Shown here piece by piece: positions 63,550 to 64,000 of a DNA stretch of 64,000 bases. The notes under the pieces are model-generated. The model did no database searches and had not been told where the DNA came from. It was given only the letters and a program-made list of their open reading frames with translations. The translations under genes and the position numbers were made by a program. How positions within the stretch are numbered: position 1 is the stretch's first letter; every line of letters starts with the position of its first letter. Source of the DNA: Argentina anserina (taxonomy: Eukaryota > Streptophyta > Magnoliopsida > Rosales > Rosaceae); the NCBI RefSeq assembly GCF_933775445.1, contig NC_065876.1:5704001-5768000 (forward strand), written 5' to 3'.

Positions 63550-64000
63550 TAGTTTAGGGAAAATAAAAAACTCACTTTGGAGTACAATAATTATAAAACA
63601 ATATTAAAATCATATAAAAGTCACTCATTTAAATCTATCAAAGTGTTCCCCAAAATTTGCATAAAAATTACAAAAATTGTCAATGCTACTATTATCTCCA
63701 ATGAGATCTTCATCTTCCTCCTCCAATACATAAACACAGCCCAAGAGGCTTAGCCCGATCTGCCATGGCCACCGACATGCGCAGAGTTCGTCGAGATCGT
63801 AACAGTCATTGTGACTACAACTGTGATTGGTGGTGTGATTACAACTGTGACAAATCTTTGTTAATTCTACTCATTTTTTTTTTCACATTTCTTTTTGTCA
63901 CAACATAGTCACACTACCAAATACACAGGTAGTCACACTATCAGATACAATGACAGTCACAATGTAAATACTATAGCTAAAAGTGTAACCGGTGTTGTGA
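63550..64000 (-). mobile_element. Start of a possible motif-repeat element (AGTCACA/TGTGACT)
   Basis: CACTTTGGAGTA (63571-) also occurs, reversed, at the right edge of the AGTAGC element near 20545. Downstream, short repeats of TGTGACTACAACTGTGA and AGTCACACTA type accumulate between 63805 and 63990. The layout (shared edge, short coding-like patch, then a motif block) parallels the AGTAGC elements but in reverse orientation and with a different motif. The window ends inside it. Confidence 0.3.

Overview
This is nuclear DNA from a flowering plant. Genes are split by short GT-AG introns, intergenic DNA is AT-rich, and plant-only families are present (FRO ferric reductase, L-type lectin receptor kinase, ARO armadillo protein, peroxisomal copper amine oxidase, BAHD acyltransferase). 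The protein variants look eudicot, perhaps Rosaceae, but the sequence alone does not settle the genus. No rRNA, tRNA or CRISPR array was recognised.

Layout. 1-2661: remnants of Ty1/copia elements in two opposed orientations, ending in a 180-bp LTR. 2909-4328: a two-exon gene for a small acidic protein of unknown role. 5129-11366: an F-box/DUF295 gene broken by a complete 5.17-kb copia element with an exact 5-bp target duplication. 12.3-13.4 kb and 19.1-20.6 kb: two related-looking, repeat-rich non-autonomous elements studded with AGTAGC motifs. 14.5-15.3 kb: a PB1-domain gene. 16.9-17.5 kb and 20.6-20.7 kb: MITEs. 21611-25153: a 3.5-kb hAT-like element with an 8-bp target duplication, enclosing six tandem ~505-bp monomers. 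25.8-32.6 kb: an L-type lectin receptor kinase, a B3-domain gene, a damaged RING-H2 gene and a damaged BAHD acyltransferase. 33.1-35.8 kb: an eight-exon FRO gene. 39.3-40.7 kb: a universal stress protein gene. 42.6-43.3 kb: a long-armed foldback element. 43.8-47.3 kb: a ten-exon DEAD-box helicase (RH30 type). 51.0-56.1 kb: a twelve-exon copper amine oxidase. 56.4-57.0 kb: a small hAT-like element. 58.2-60.0 kb: an ARO-type armadillo protein. 60.8-61.4 kb: a gene encoding only an NBR1-like PB1 domain. 63.5-64.0 kb: the start of another motif-repeat element.

The host genes do not form a pathway; they are independent housekeeping, signalling and metal or amine metabolism genes, as usual in plants. 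The most unusual structure is the hAT-like element at 21.6-25.2 kb. Its GCCCG-rich arms bracket a satellite-like array whose monomers are themselves long inverted repeats.

Exon boundaries were placed by hand from splice signals, reading frame and family conservation. In all multi-exon models the phases add up to an open frame. Family names come from recognised motifs, not from a search.
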